Below, piece after piece: positions 35,932-45,351 of a stretch of DNA of 64,000 nucleotides. The position numbers and the translations under genes were made by a program. How positions within the stretch are numbered: the stretch's first letter is position 1; each line of letters starts with the position of its first letter. The notes under the pieces were generated by a model, which was not told where the DNA came from, ran no database searches, and saw only the letters and a program-made list of their open reading frames with translations. This stretch comes from CALXXL01 sp034926605 (GTDB taxonomy: Bacteria; Verrucomicrobiota; Lentisphaeria; Victivallales; Victivallaceae): the NCBI GenBank assembly GCA_034926605.1, contig JAYFQV010000001.1, positions 62,001 through 126,000 on the forward strand. Direction: 5' to 3'.

Positions 35932-37176
35932 TCAACGGCCAAGCCGCCGCTTGATCCATTCCTTGGCTTTGCACGGCACCAGGCCTTTTATCCGGCCGGG
36001 CAGTTCTTGCCGCCATACGACCAGCCAGAGCGGCCAGCCGGACGCCAGTTCACGCAGTATCCGGTTCCGGCAGGCGGGCGGCGGCATGCCGCGATGGGCC
36101 TGCCCCCGCATCACCGACTCCCGCTCCACGCCGATCAGTTCTCCGCTGGCGGCCAAGTCCCGAATCACCTCCTCGCCTCTCGCGGTCAGGCCAAGCAGCC
36201 CGGAAACTCCATGTTCGACTCCGGCATAATCAGACCCCCACAGGTCTCCCATCCTGATGTCGGCAGCGCTGGATTCTCCCCGGAATTTGCAGCGGTAGCA
36301 CGGCAGATTCATCACTCGGCTGCCGAGAAACATCCGGAAGAACGGGTCGCCGCCGAGTGCGGTTGAATACCGGATTCTCCGATCGGTCTCCAGCCGCATC
36401 GTATAAGTGTGCCAGCCATTCCGTTTGTCGCGGAAGCGGGCGTCACGCATCGTCTCGTGACCGGATAATTTTTGTTTCAGATAAGCAAACCATAGCAGGT
36501 AGGAAGGTACTCCGTGGCAGAAAAAATCCACCAGCAGAAAATTATCCTCCGCGTGTTTCATACGAATCAGCCGCCGCATGGAGTCTATCTGGCACGGCGT
36601 ACCGAACACCACATATTTGCCGCCGTCGAACAGCCCGTCGAAACCGTCGGCGGTATAACTCGGGATATATTTGGAATTGGCGATGGCGGCCAAGCCTTCC
36701 GGTGAACTGATCCGAACGTGACGAACGGTGTTTGACGACGGGTCGTATGCCGCGCCTATCGTCTTCCACCCCTTGGCCATCATCGTCTCGGCGATCGCCA
36801 GCCCGGCGCCGCCGGAAGCCGCCAACTTCAGTTTTTCCGGATCCTTGTGCCAGAAGGCGCTGGCCGAGCCGACCGCTCCCGCCGCCGACACACCATCATT
36901 CATGAACGAGCAAACTCTGGTGCAGAGCCCGCAGTAGACGCATTTGCCGACATCCACCGACGGCAGCCAGAATCCCGACTCCGACAGTTTCATCACTATA
37001 CCGTTAACCGGGCATACAACGGCGCACACGCCGCACCCGTAACAACTGCCGCCGACGGATTCGACCGTCATGAGCTTCCGCCCGCCGACGGCGGAGGACG
37101 AATCCGCCCTTCCCCGTCCGGCCCCGAAAAGCGGCTCCGGCGTATCCTCGCCGCGCCGCGCTGCCGCTTCTTTCAT
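35932..37176 (-). CDS. Fe-S protein of the F420 hydrogenase beta-subunit family (FrhB-like)
   Basis: A 414-residue protein with two [4Fe-4S] ferredoxin motifs (C45, C48, C51, C55 and C79, C82, C85, C89) followed by the FrhB/FdhB N- and C-terminal domains (KLAASGGAGLAIAETM near 120, VFGTPCQIDSMRRLI near 190, YRCKFRG near 305). In bacteria such proteins often sit next to polysaccharide pyruvyl transferases in glycan loci, where they may reduce sugar intermediates with a flavin. Here the pyruvyltransferase is 8 kb away. The start at 37176 follows AAGGGG; the frame from 37290 would run through the promoter. Confidence 0.82.
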   Translation of the reverse strand: MKEAAARRGEDTPEPLFGAGRGRADSSSAVGGRKLMTVESVGGSCYGCGVCAVVCPVNGIVMKLSESGFWLPSVDVGKCVYCGLCTRVCSFMNDGVSAAGAVGSASAFWHKDPEKLKLAASGGAGLAIAETMMAKGWKTIGAAYDPSSNTVRHVRISSPEGLAAIANSKYIPSYTADGFDGLFDGGKYVVFGTPCQIDSMRRLIRMKHAEDNFLLVDFFCHGVPSYLLWFAYLKQKLSGHETMRDARFRDKRNGWHTYTMRLETDRRIRYSTALGGDPFFRMFLGSRVMNLPCYRCKFRGESSAADIRMGDLWGSDYAGVEHGVSGLLGLTARGEEVIRDLAASGELIGVERESVMRGQAHRGMPPPACRNRILRELASGWPLWLVVWRQELPGRIKGLVPCKAKEWIKRRLGR

Positions 37177-37236
37177 TCCGATTGCCCCTTTTTTATGCAA
37201 AATATTGCCCAAAATAGTAAAACAGCGTTTGGTATA

Positions 37237-37265
37237 AAGATAGCGGTCGCCATGCAATAATGCAA
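37237..37265 (-). promoter_or_regulatory. Predicted promoter for the FrhB-like gene
   Basis: Minus-strand TTGCAT (37265-37260), 17-base spacer, TATCTT (37242-37237). The leader to the ATG at 37176 is about 55 bases. Confidence 0.5.
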
Positions 37266-37299
37266 GCGAAATCCTGACAAACCCGCGCACCCGGCACGG

Positions 37300-39924
37300 T
37301 CAGGGCAGGAAAATATGGCCCTCGATGTCGGAGATATCCTTTACCGGCTCGCGCTTTTTCCAGTCAGGCGGCGGCATCCAGTTGTCCGGCAGCAGTATCG
37401 CGTAGGCGGCGCAGGCGGGAGCCATGGTCTCCCACACGGTGAACTCATTCTGATTGACCGCCAACCCTTCCAGATTGGCAAACCGCCGCCACAACGGTAT
37501 GGAGGACTGGATTATCTTGTAACACTCGCTTTGGGAAATTTCCCGGCCGCCGCCCATCGAATCCGGAAGCAGATTGGCATAGCACCCGGCAAAACGGTGA
37601 TCATTCCGCGGTTCGTAGATCAAACAGAATATGCGCGAGGCGGCATAATAATTGTTCATGCCGCTGTAGGTATACGGAGTTATGCCCGGAATCGGATCGC
37701 ACCGCCCCGGCTCCCGCGCCCACATCGGCAGCGAAAGTATCCGCACCGGATACACCTTCCCCAGTCCGGTGGTCATGCTGCGGCCCATCGGGTTGGCTCC
37801 AAGCATCCAGTCCGCCATCATCAGCGCGGCGTCACGATACCGCGGATCGCCCGAGATCGCATATTGCATTATGATGTAACTGCCTTTATAGAACGGCAAC
37901 CCCGCACCCCAGCCCAGGGAACAGAAATAGCCGTTGTCGGTCTTCCAGTTGACGTTGCGGTAAGCCAGCTCCTCCTGCGCGTCTCGGAAATATTCGGCAC
38001 GCCGTTTCACCAGCGCACGATAAGCCTTGGAATACATAAAATAATAGGAATCATCCTCGACCAGTTCGCTGAGAAAGTAGGCAGGATGTTCGATGCTGAG
38101 CTTTTCGATAATCTTGTTGATCGGCGCGGCGTCGAGCACCGGCTCGTAGGCCGGATCACGATCGTACATATAAAGATTCAACGCGGCCTTGAACACCCAC
38201 TCCGGCGGCAGCTCATCCGGTTCGGAATAGGTCACCGCACCGAAAACAGGATGTTCGAAGCTGGTATGCAGAGTGTTGGCCGGGTCGGTCGCAAACGCCC
38301 ATGCCCGTACGGCGGAGTCGTGGAACAGCTTGGCGGAAGCCTCCGCTCCGCAGGTTTTGTAGGCGCGCGCCAGCCGGGCAGCATAGGCGCAGTACATAAT
38401 GGTGCTCTCCCGGGTGGGAAGCGCCAGATAGTAACGCTGGGTGTCGAGATCGGGGTCGGGACTGGCCGGATGGCTGGTGGCCTCCAGCCAGCAGCCGACG
38501 CCGCCTTTGGCGTTCTGGGCGCGCCGCCAGACGTCCACGCCCCATGCGGCCTCGTCCACGATGTCGGGAACGCCGTTGCCGGATTCGGGAATGTCCAGCT
38601 GGCCGTCGAAAAATTTGCGCGGATACAGCAAATAGGCGGACAGAAGCGCGTCTACCACCCGGAAGTGATGGGGGCGCCGGTCGAAATCGCCGGCATCCCA
38701 CCAACCGCCGTAGACGTTGGGCAATTCCTCATCGGTGGCGGTGGCGCGCACCATGTCGAAATGCTTCACGTCCACTTTCACTCCGGCGGAATCGAACATG
38801 CGGCCGCCCTTGCCGGCATACTGACGGTCGTTCGGAACAAATCCGCCGCGCCATGACAACGGGTGATCCTTGCCATAGGTCCACTGAGTGTATTCGGACG
38901 TTTTGGCGATGCCGCTGCGCTGGTGGAACAGTCCGCGCATCTGAACATAAAAAGCGCGGGCAAGCGCGTCCGGAGCCACCGAGAAATCCCATGAACGGCC
39001 CACACCGGGAACTTGCAGATAATATTTTCCGGCCGGGCCGGTGAAATCCGAAAAATCGAGTTCGCAAACCACTTCGCCGTCCAACTCCTGTTTCACGCCG
39101 GAACGTTCTATGCTCTGATGGTCCGAACGCAGTGCGATCCTGCCGGTGAACACAACGGCATTGTCGGAAGCGCGCCGCAGATAAAATTCCCGGCCCGCGA
39201 ACTCGCCGGAGGGCAGTGCGCCGAGACTGCCCATCCACAACCCGAGATAGCCGTACTTGCGGCCGGAATCTGGCAGATAGCCTTCCTGATTGACCTTGAT
39301 CGCGTAGGAGACGGTGGCGTTCTCGTCATAAACAAACGTGGCCGTCTCTCCATCGGCGCCGGTTATCTCCACCCGATCGCCATTCTTCAACGGCTCGGCA
39401 AGTTTGAGATAGGCGAACGGCACCAGTTCGCCGCTCGAGGTCTGCACCACCGCCCCGTCGGCACGCGGCAACCGCTTGATGCCAACCGCGTTGATCCAGT
39501 ATCCGTTGGCGGAAACGGCGCGCGGCACGCCGTTGACCTTAAACTTGAAATGGTCGCGCGCCTGATATCCGGCGCAAATGGCCTTCATATATTCCGCAAG
39601 TATTTCGGCGGTGGAGAAATTGCAGATGAACCGGTAGGAAAATTCCTTGATCTTTCCCTGTTTTTCATACTGTTCGGCCATACGGATCTTGTCGCCGTAG
39701 GCGGCCATGATGCGGTCGGTGATAAAGCGGTCGTAATCGCCGGCAATCGCCACATATTCCGCCGTCAGCGGAAACACCTTGAGCCGACCGGTCAGCGGCC
39801 GCGCCGGTTCCTGGCGCCGCGGCACAGCCAGAACGTCATCCAAGGCGCTTCCGGAAGCGGCCGCGCCGAAGATGATTGAAACTGTGACCGCCGCAACTTT
39901 TAAATACCGTATGACGGGACGCAT
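37300..39924 (-). CDS. Secreted glycoside hydrolase family 9 protein
   Basis: An 874-residue exported enzyme. A signal peptide (about 1-27) is followed by about 180 residues I do not recognise, an Ig-like CelD_N domain (about 205-315, from KVNQEGYLP) and an (alpha/alpha)6 GH9 barrel (about 325-850). Catalytic residues fit GH9: D410 and D413 in GGWWDAGDF and E827 in VNQNEFTVWE. Known GH9 activities include endoglucanase, exo-glucosaminidase and beta-glucosidase, so cellulase activity is not assured. AGAGGA precedes the ATG. Its location among surface-glycan genes allows a role in trimming self-made polymer as well as in feeding. Confidence 0.85.
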   Translation of the reverse strand: MRPVIRYLKVAAVTVSIIFGAAASGSALDDVLAVPRRQEPARPLTGRLKVFPLTAEYVAIAGDYDRFITDRIMAAYGDKIRMAEQYEKQGKIKEFSYRFICNFSTAEILAEYMKAICAGYQARDHFKFKVNGVPRAVSANGYWINAVGIKRLPRADGAVVQTSSGELVPFAYLKLAEPLKNGDRVEITGADGETATFVYDENATVSYAIKVNQEGYLPDSGRKYGYLGLWMGSLGALPSGEFAGREFYLRRASDNAVVFTGRIALRSDHQSIERSGVKQELDGEVVCELDFSDFTGPAGKYYLQVPGVGRSWDFSVAPDALARAFYVQMRGLFHQRSGIAKTSEYTQWTYGKDHPLSWRGGFVPNDRQYAGKGGRMFDSAGVKVDVKHFDMVRATATDEELPNVYGGWWDAGDFDRRPHHFRVVDALLSAYLLYPRKFFDGQLDIPESGNGVPDIVDEAAWGVDVWRRAQNAKGGVGCWLEATSHPASPDPDLDTQRYYLALPTRESTIMYCAYAARLARAYKTCGAEASAKLFHDSAVRAWAFATDPANTLHTSFEHPVFGAVTYSEPDELPPEWVFKAALNLYMYDRDPAYEPVLDAAPINKIIEKLSIEHPAYFLSELVEDDSYYFMYSKAYRALVKRRAEYFRDAQEELAYRNVNWKTDNGYFCSLGWGAGLPFYKGSYIIMQYAISGDPRYRDAALMMADWMLGANPMGRSMTTGLGKVYPVRILSLPMWAREPGRCDPIPGITPYTYSGMNNYYAASRIFCLIYEPRNDHRFAGCYANLLPDSMGGGREISQSECYKIIQSSIPLWRRFANLEGLAVNQNEFTVWETMAPACAAYAILLPDNWMPPPDWKKREPVKDISDIEGHIFLP

Positions 39925-39948
39925 ATTATCCTCTTTCCGTTATCGGAT

Positions 39949-39976
39949 AATTTAACATGCCGCGCCAATTTTGCAA
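39949..39976 (-). promoter_or_regulatory. Predicted promoter for the GH9 gene
   Basis: Minus-strand TTGCAA (39976-39971), 16-base spacer, TAAATT (39954-39949). The -35 hexamer is palindromic and is shared with the divergent promoter. Confidence 0.45.
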
Positions 39977-39999
39977 ATTTGAACCGACAGTGCTATATT
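39971..39999 (+). promoter_or_regulatory. Predicted promoter for the membrane glycosyltransferase-like gene
   Basis: TTGCAA (39971-39976), 17-base spacer, TATATT (39994-39999) preceded by TGC. The leader to the ATG at 40030 is about 25 bases. Confidence 0.6.
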
Positions 40000-40029
40000 A
40001 TCCGCAAAAAACAAGGGGAAGGCTCGGAT

Positions 40030-41745
40030 ATGACCAGGAACTTTGTCGACTGCACCGCCGGCGCGTGGACCCAAATTCTCCATCGCTTTCGTCCCGCAAG
40101 AGTATATTTCATTCTGCTGACGCTGCTGGTGGCCGCCGGAATGATTCCGCTGCTGATGCCGGGCATCCCCAAAGGGCATGATCTGAACTTCCACCTCAAC
40201 CGTCTTGCGGCGCTGGCGGAGGGGCTCAAAGCCGGGCACTTCCCGGTATGGATCAACTTCAACGCGCTGGAAGGCTTCGGATACGGCACCGGGCTATTCT
40301 ATCCCGACCTCTATTTATACTTCCCGGCATCTCTGGCGGCGCTGGGTATTTCCACGCTGGCGGCCTATAAAATTCTGCTGTTCGGGTGGTCGCTGTTCAC
40401 GGCGTGGTCGATGTTCCATGCGGCCCGGCGCATTTCGGGAGACGCGTTCGCCGCCTTCTGCGCGGCCCTGCTTTATTCGATCAGCAGTTTTTACGCGGTG
40501 GACGTGTTCACCCGCGCGGCGCTCGGTGAGGTGCTGGCGTTCCCGTTTCTGCCATGGATCATGCTGGGGCTTTGGGAGATCATCTATGCAAAGCCGGAAA
40601 ATTTCTATCCGCTGACATTGGGCTTCGCCGGGTTGTACTACGCTCACCAGATATCTTTTGTGCTGGCCGGTATCATCGCGTTCCTATGGTGTCTGCTTAA
40701 CGTCCGCAGATTCCTGCGGGAGCCGCGCCGCATATTCTATCTGGCTACGGCCGCGTTGTTCGGCGGAATGCTGGTACTGGCGGCGGCCGCGCCAATGCTG
40801 GAGCAACTCCGCAGCATCAAGTTCAACCTGACCGGGCACACCATGACCTCTCCGCTGGCCCAACGCGCCGTACCACTAACCCGGCTGGTGCTGGAACTGC
40901 CCTATATGAAAACGGCATACTGGCTGCCGCCGGGAATAGGCATCGTTCTGGTACTGGCGGCAGTGCAAAGGTTCAGATTCAAGTCCACGGGTTCGGCGAT
41001 GGAGCGTTTCCGCGACGTCTGCCTGATCACCGGATTGTTTTCGCTGCTGGCCGCCACCGAGTTCCTGCCGTGGGAAGGCATGTTCCGGATGCTTGCGGCA
41101 ATTCAGTTCCCGTGGCGCTTCTATCTGCCCGCGACCGCCTTTTTGGCACTCGGCGGCGGACTGACCATCGGAACCCTGGCCGGCCGCTCGATGAAGCGGC
41201 GGCGGAACTGGCTGTTCATCCTACTGTTCGGCTGCTGGTTCGCCTATGGATTCAACGTGTGTTATACCTATGCGGCCAAAATACATGAAAAAAACATCGC
41301 CTACGGCGTCGACGACTCCGTAACCAGCGGAGAGGTCAGCGGGCTGCATTATGTGCCGCGCGGAGTTTCGCTTGACCGGATAGCCGCACGCGGCAAAGGC
41401 GTAATTTTTCCGGACGGTGCACCGGGAATAATGGAGTACAACGCCGTCACTCACGAACTCTCATACTCCGGCGCCACCGGCGGTGAAACCGTCGAATTCC
41501 CGCTTATCCCATACGTCGGTTATACCGTTGAGTTCAACGCGGAAGGCAGGCATCTGAAACTGCCGGTGGACGCGACCTCCGGCTTTCTGCGCGCAAGACT
41601 GCCTGATTGCCCGTCCGGCACCGTGACGGCGGCGTTTACCGGAACCATGATTCAGAAATACGCACCGGCAGCCTCGGCCATGATACTGGTGATTCTGCTG
41701 GTCATGAGGATGCTTTGCTTCCGTAAGCGTTGCTCGGCAAAATAA
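40030..41745 (+). CDS. Polytopic membrane protein, GT-C/PTPS-related family
   Basis: A 571-residue integral membrane protein with about 10-12 hydrophobic helices. Residues near 50-90 carry HDLNFHLNRLAALAEGL and FPVWINFNALEGFGYGTG, the pattern of the '6-pyruvoyl-tetrahydropterin synthase-related' membrane family, which is really GT-C-like: an acidic loop after TM1 (the HD pair) is the expected catalytic site for lipid-phosphate sugars. The C-terminal 150 residues are soluble and periplasmic. It probably transfers a sugar outside the inner membrane. The ATG at 40030 with AAGG seven bases upstream is chosen over a start at 39979, which lies in the promoter. Confidence 0.75.
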   Translation: MTRNFVDCTAGAWTQILHRFRPARVYFILLTLLVAAGMIPLLMPGIPKGHDLNFHLNRLAALAEGLKAGHFPVWINFNALEGFGYGTGLFYPDLYLYFPASLAALGISTLAAYKILLFGWSLFTAWSMFHAARRISGDAFAAFCAALLYSISSFYAVDVFTRAALGEVLAFPFLPWIMLGLWEIIYAKPENFYPLTLGFAGLYYAHQISFVLAGIIAFLWCLLNVRRFLREPRRIFYLATAALFGGMLVLAAAAPMLEQLRSIKFNLTGHTMTSPLAQRAVPLTRLVLELPYMKTAYWLPPGIGIVLVLAAVQRFRFKSTGSAMERFRDVCLITGLFSLLAATEFLPWEGMFRMLAAIQFPWRFYLPATAFLALGGGLTIGTLAGRSMKRRRNWLFILLFGCWFAYGFNVCYTYAAKIHEKNIAYGVDDSVTSGEVSGLHYVPRGVSLDRIAARGKGVIFPDGAPGIMEYNAVTHELSYSGATGGETVEFPLIPYVGYTVEFNAEGRHLKLPVDATSGFLRARLPDCPSGTVTAAFTGTMIQKYAPAASAMILVILLVMRMLCFRKRCSAK

Positions 41746-41756
41746 AAACGGGCTAT

Positions 41757-41784
41757 TTGCCTTTCGCGGTTTGAATGCTATATT
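41757..41784 (+). promoter_or_regulatory. Predicted promoter for the lipoprotein gene
   Basis: TTGCCT (41757-41762), 16-base spacer, TATATT (41779-41784) preceded by TGC. The leader carries AAGGAG at 41805-41810. Confidence 0.5.
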
Positions 41785-41818
41785 TGATTTCAGAATTAAA
41801 ATCCAAGGAGACGGTTTG

Positions 41819-42508
41819 ATGAAAATCCACGGTTTGATTATGATAGCGGCCGCAATCCTGGCCGCCGGCTGTTCCTTTTGCGAATCTTCCACCCAGATCG
41901 TTGCAATCAACGTGATTCCATCCAACGCCAAGGTGCTGGCCAACGGAAAAACTTACAGCGGATCGCCAATGTTCGTCCAGTGCAACCGCAGCAATGAGCT
42001 GATGCTGCTGGCTTATTGCCCCGGCTACCGCAGCGAAAGCTATGTTATCGGCAACCACCTCAGCACCACCGGCATACTCGACGCCTGCGGCACCATTTTT
42101 CTATTCCCGTATCTGGGCCTGTGCACCAATGGCGCCTGGGCGCTGGATGAGACCAACATAACCATACGTCTGCAGCCGCTGACCGAGGCCGAACTCGCCC
42201 AACAAATCGTGGCCGCCGGAAACGCTCAGGTCGCGGTCGACGCCACCGTGGCCGCCGCCGAAGCCAAGGCGCAGGCAATCTCAGCAGCCGCCAACGCCAT
42301 CGCGGGGACCCCGAACGCCAAACTGCCGCCCCAGCCGCCCGCCGAGGCCGTGAAGACCGTCGAAAAGGAAGAAACGCAGGTCGCTGCCGAGGCTGAAAAG
42401 GCAGTCGAAAAAGAAGAGACAAAGGACGCGCCCGCACCGGAAGCGAAGTCCGCACCGCAGACGCCTGCGCCCGACGCGAATGCCAAACCCGCGCCCGACG
42501 CCAAATAG
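41819..42508 (+). CDS. Lipoprotein with PEGA-like domain and Ala/Pro/Glu-rich tail
   Basis: A 229-residue lipoprotein. The lipobox ILAAGC gives the lipidated cysteine at residue 18. Residues 25-115 form a small domain resembling PEGA or YceK-type folds (VIPSNAKVLANGKTYSGSP, then a hydrophobic ACGTIFLFPYLG stretch). From about residue 125 the chain becomes low-complexity, rich in Ala, Glu, Lys and Pro with repeats such as AVEKEETK and KTVEKEETQ, which could span peptidoglycan. Function is unknown. AAGGAG eight bases upstream sets the start; an earlier frame from 41771 is less likely. Confidence 0.75.
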   Translation: MKIHGLIMIAAAILAAGCSFCESSTQIVAINVIPSNAKVLANGKTYSGSPMFVQCNRSNELMLLAYCPGYRSESYVIGNHLSTTGILDACGTIFLFPYLGLCTNGAWALDETNITIRLQPLTEAELAQQIVAAGNAQVAVDATVAAAEAKAQAISAAANAIAGTPNAKLPPQPPAEAVKTVEKEETQVAAEAEKAVEKEETKDAPAPEAKSAPQTPAPDANAKPAPDAK

Positions 42509-42523
42509 CCGCCCCCACGGCCG

Positions 42524-43501
42524 ATGAAGATATTGATCAATATTCTGCGCGGTCGGTTGCTGCCATGCTATGTGTTCAGCCGCCGGCCGTTGGTTTTTTG
42601 TGCCTACGACCTCGACTTCTTGAAAAACGCCGGGCAGTTCGCCGAAGCGATCGCCGGCCGCCGGGCCTGGTGTTTCCTTCAGTTGGGCTGGCAGCACGAA
42701 CGGGGAGCCGGAACCGAACGTTTCATCGCTGGAATCAAGGCGGCGGCGGTTGCCATGCCAAACCTGCGAATCGTGGTTCTGGCCAACTGCCCTGACGAGG
42801 CCGACCACCTGTGCCGGAACGGCATCCGCGCCGAATTCTGCCATCAAAATGCGTTTCTGGACCCGTCACGCTACCGGATAGCCGGCGGACATAAAGAATA
42901 TGACGCGATCTATATCGCCCGCATAACTCCGTTCAAACGCCATGCACTGGCGGCAAAGATTCCGAAATTGCTGCTGGTGGGAGACTATTCCGAACGCGAA
43001 AGCGAATATGCGAAAAATACCCTGCACCAAATGTCCGGCGCCGAATATCGCCGCAAAGTCCGTTCGTTCCGAATTCCCAAAGCCATCGGCAAAGCCGCCT
43101 GCGGCCTGTGTCTGTCCGCCGAAGAAGGCGCGATGTTCGTATCGGCCGAATATGTGCTCTGCGGCGCACCGGTGGTAAACACCTCCAATATCGGCGGACG
43201 CGACTTCATGATGCCGAAGTTCGCGGTCAAACACGCCGAAGACTCGCCTCAATCAGTGGCCGCCGCGGTTGAGAGTTGGAAGGCCGCGCCTCCCGACCCG
43301 GCCGCAATCCGTCGTGCCGCGATCGAAATGATGGCACCCCATCGCCGGAAATTGCGCGAACTGATCGACGAAGCTTTCGCCGAAGCAAGACTGAACGATC
43401 CGAAGCTGCCGGAAAAGTTCACCGGTAATTTCCCTCACAAGCTCGGTCTCCGCTGCCGCCGCACCCCGTTGAGCGATCTGCTGCACGGGTTGACTTACTG
43501 A
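42524..43501 (+). CDS. Glycosyltransferase-like protein (GT-B, GT4-related)
   Basis: A 325-residue protein with a weak GT-B pattern. The N-terminal half has FCAYDLDFLKNAGQFAEAI and AWCFLQLGWQHE; the C-terminal donor half has YIARITPFKRHALAAKIPK and the acidic SAEEGAMFVSAEYVLCGAP block, where the first glutamates correspond to the GT4 E-x7-E motif. It is shorter than normal GT4 enzymes, with a reduced N-terminal domain. The substrate is unknown. It follows the lipoprotein gene by 15 bases and converges with the ABC transporter gene. Confidence 0.72.
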   Translation: MKILINILRGRLLPCYVFSRRPLVFCAYDLDFLKNAGQFAEAIAGRRAWCFLQLGWQHERGAGTERFIAGIKAAAVAMPNLRIVVLANCPDEADHLCRNGIRAEFCHQNAFLDPSRYRIAGGHKEYDAIYIARITPFKRHALAAKIPKLLLVGDYSERESEYAKNTLHQMSGAEYRRKVRSFRIPKAIGKAACGLCLSAEEGAMFVSAEYVLCGAPVVNTSNIGGRDFMMPKFAVKHAEDSPQSVAAAVESWKAAPPDPAAIRRAAIEMMAPHRRKLRELIDEAFAEARLNDPKLPEKFTGNFPHKLGLRCRRTPLSDLLHGLTY

Positions 43502-43518
43502 GAACGCTCCGCGCTGTC

Positions 43519-45264
43519 TCAGAAGCTATGCATGGAGTAAAGTTCGTGGTAGTACCCTTTTCTGGCCACCAGCTCGCGGTGGGTGCCGGCCTCCACAATC
43601 TCGCCGTGGCGCAGGCAATAGATATATTCGGCGTTCTTGACGGTGGAAAGACGGTGGGCGATGATGATGGTGGTACGACCTTTGCACAAACGCTCCAACG
43701 CCTCCTGAACCAGGGCCTCCGACTCGTTGTCCAAACTGCTGGTCGCCTCGTCGAAAATCAGCACCGACGGGTTTTTCAGAAACACCCGTGCCAATGAGAT
43801 GCGCTGCCGCTGACCGCCGGAAAGACGGACGCCCTGCTCGCCGACCTCCGAATCGAAGCCTTCCGGCAGAGTCTGTATGAATTCCAGAATGTTCGCATAC
43901 CCGGCGGCCTGGATCAGCTCTTCCTCGGTGGCTTTGGGATTACCGATCATAATATTGTCGCGGATGGTGGAGTCGAACAGAAATGGAGTCTGCTGTACAA
44001 TGCCGACCTGCGCGCGCAGAAATTTCTGTTTCAGAACCTTCACATCGTGCCCGTCCAGCTTCACACTGCCGTCGACAGGCTCGTAAAAACGCGGAATCAT
44101 CGAGGCCAGCGTCGATTTGCCGGCTCCCGACTCGCCGACCAGAGCCACCGTGCGCCCGGCCGGGATTTTGAAGCTGATGTTCCGCAGAACCCAAGGTTCC
44201 TGCTCGGTCATTCCATCGTACCGGAAGAAAACGTGGTCGAACTCCACGTCGCCCGTCAGCCGCGGCACCTCGATGGCGTCGGACGCGTCGGTGATCTCGG
44301 GTTTTTCGTTCATGATCTCGCGGAACCGCTCGAACGCGGCGGCGGTCTGCTGCGCCTGCTCGGTAAAGTTGACCATACGGAATATCGGCATGATGATATA
44401 TCGGGAATACATCATGAACGCCAGCACCGTTGCGAGATCGGCCATACCATAGTATGTAAGCACCACGCCGGCCACCACGAACAGCAATGTATAGCTCTGA
44501 ATCAGAAAAGTGATGCCGCAGTGGAAATCGGCAAGAATCTTGCAGATGCTTTCGCGGGCCAGCTGGAAACCGATGTTGACTTTGGAAAACCGCGCGATCT
44601 GGGCCGACTCGTTGTTATAGCTTTTCACCTCGCGGATACCCTGTATCGAGTTCTCCACCTGGGTGTTGATCGCGGCCACCTTCTCGCGCATGTCGCGGAA
44701 CCCGGCATGCATGCGCCGCTGGAAGATGGTACCCCATAGAATGATGAACGGCAGCGGAATCAGCGTGACCGCGGCCAACAGCGGGTTAAGGCAGAACATG
44801 AAGATGAACGCGCCGAGAAAGGTCAACGTCGAAATAAGGAGGTCTTCCGGAATGTGATGGGCGGATTCGGTGATGAGGTTCAGGTCGTTGGTCATGCGCG
44901 ACATCAGATTGCCGGTGCGGGTACGGTCGAAATAGCTGAAAGAAAGCTTCTGGAGATAGCGGAACAAATCGTCGCGCATGTCGCTCTCCAGCCGGGCTCC
45001 AAGAATGTGTCCCCAGCGTATGCTGATATATTCCGCCCCCGCGATCAGCAGCGACAACACCAGCAGAATCAACCCTCCCGCGAAAATATGCGGCAGATCA
45101 CGCTGCGGCAGATAAACATTCACCACCTTGTATACCACGAACGGAAGCAGCACGGTCAGTATCGAGCTGGCCACCGCGGCGCTCATGTCTAGAACGAACA
45201 GCCCCATGTGGCCGCGGTAGTAACTTACAAAGCTCTTCAGATCCTCGCGAAATTTCGATGCCAT
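43519..45264 (-). CDS. ABC transporter, fused permease-ATPase (MsbA-like)
   Basis: A 581-residue exporter half-molecule working as a homodimer. Residues 1-310 form six TM helices, and 340-575 the ATPase with Walker A (VGESGAGKST), the signature LSGGQRQRISLAR, Walker B (VLIFDEATSSLD) and switch histidine (IAHRLS). The layout matches MsbA/lipid A or glycolipid flippases, and drug exporters look alike. The surrounding glycan genes favour lipid-A-core or glycolipid export. The start at 45264 has GAGG seven bases upstream; an ATG two codons earlier (45270) is also possible. Confidence 0.9.
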   Translation of the reverse strand: MASKFREDLKSFVSYYRGHMGLFVLDMSAAVASSILTVLLPFVVYKVVNVYLPQRDLPHIFAGGLILLVLSLLIAGAEYISIRWGHILGARLESDMRDDLFRYLQKLSFSYFDRTRTGNLMSRMTNDLNLITESAHHIPEDLLISTLTFLGAFIFMFCLNPLLAAVTLIPLPFIILWGTIFQRRMHAGFRDMREKVAAINTQVENSIQGIREVKSYNNESAQIARFSKVNIGFQLARESICKILADFHCGITFLIQSYTLLFVVAGVVLTYYGMADLATVLAFMMYSRYIIMPIFRMVNFTEQAQQTAAAFERFREIMNEKPEITDASDAIEVPRLTGDVEFDHVFFRYDGMTEQEPWVLRNISFKIPAGRTVALVGESGAGKSTLASMIPRFYEPVDGSVKLDGHDVKVLKQKFLRAQVGIVQQTPFLFDSTIRDNIMIGNPKATEEELIQAAGYANILEFIQTLPEGFDSEVGEQGVRLSGGQRQRISLARVFLKNPSVLIFDEATSSLDNESEALVQEALERLCKGRTTIIIAHRLSTVKNAEYIYCLRHGEIVEAGTHRELVARKGYYHELYSMHSF

Positions 45265-45288
45265 AATCATACCTCTCCTGTATCTTGT

Positions 45289-45317
45289 AATATAACACCT
45301 CCGCGCGCGAAAAACAA
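45289..45317 (-). promoter_or_regulatory. Predicted promoter for the ABC transporter
   Basis: Minus-strand TTGTTT (45317-45312), 17-base spacer, TATATT (45294-45289) preceded by TGT, an extended -10. The leader is about 20 bases. Confidence 0.55.
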
Positions 45318-45351
45318 CTAATAAAACATCAAAAAAATATGGCTAAAAAAC

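Noticed and set aside
42250..42508. Ala/Glu/Lys/Pro repeats in the lipoprotein tail as a DNA repeat array
   Set aside because: The repeats are irregular at DNA level and keep the reading frame, so they are a low-complexity protein linker.
43499..43522. Hairpin CTGAGA/TCTCAG between the GT-like gene and the ABC transporter gene
   Set aside because: It has a 6-bp stem with a long loop, overlaps the stop codon of the ABC gene, and no T-tract follows on either strand.
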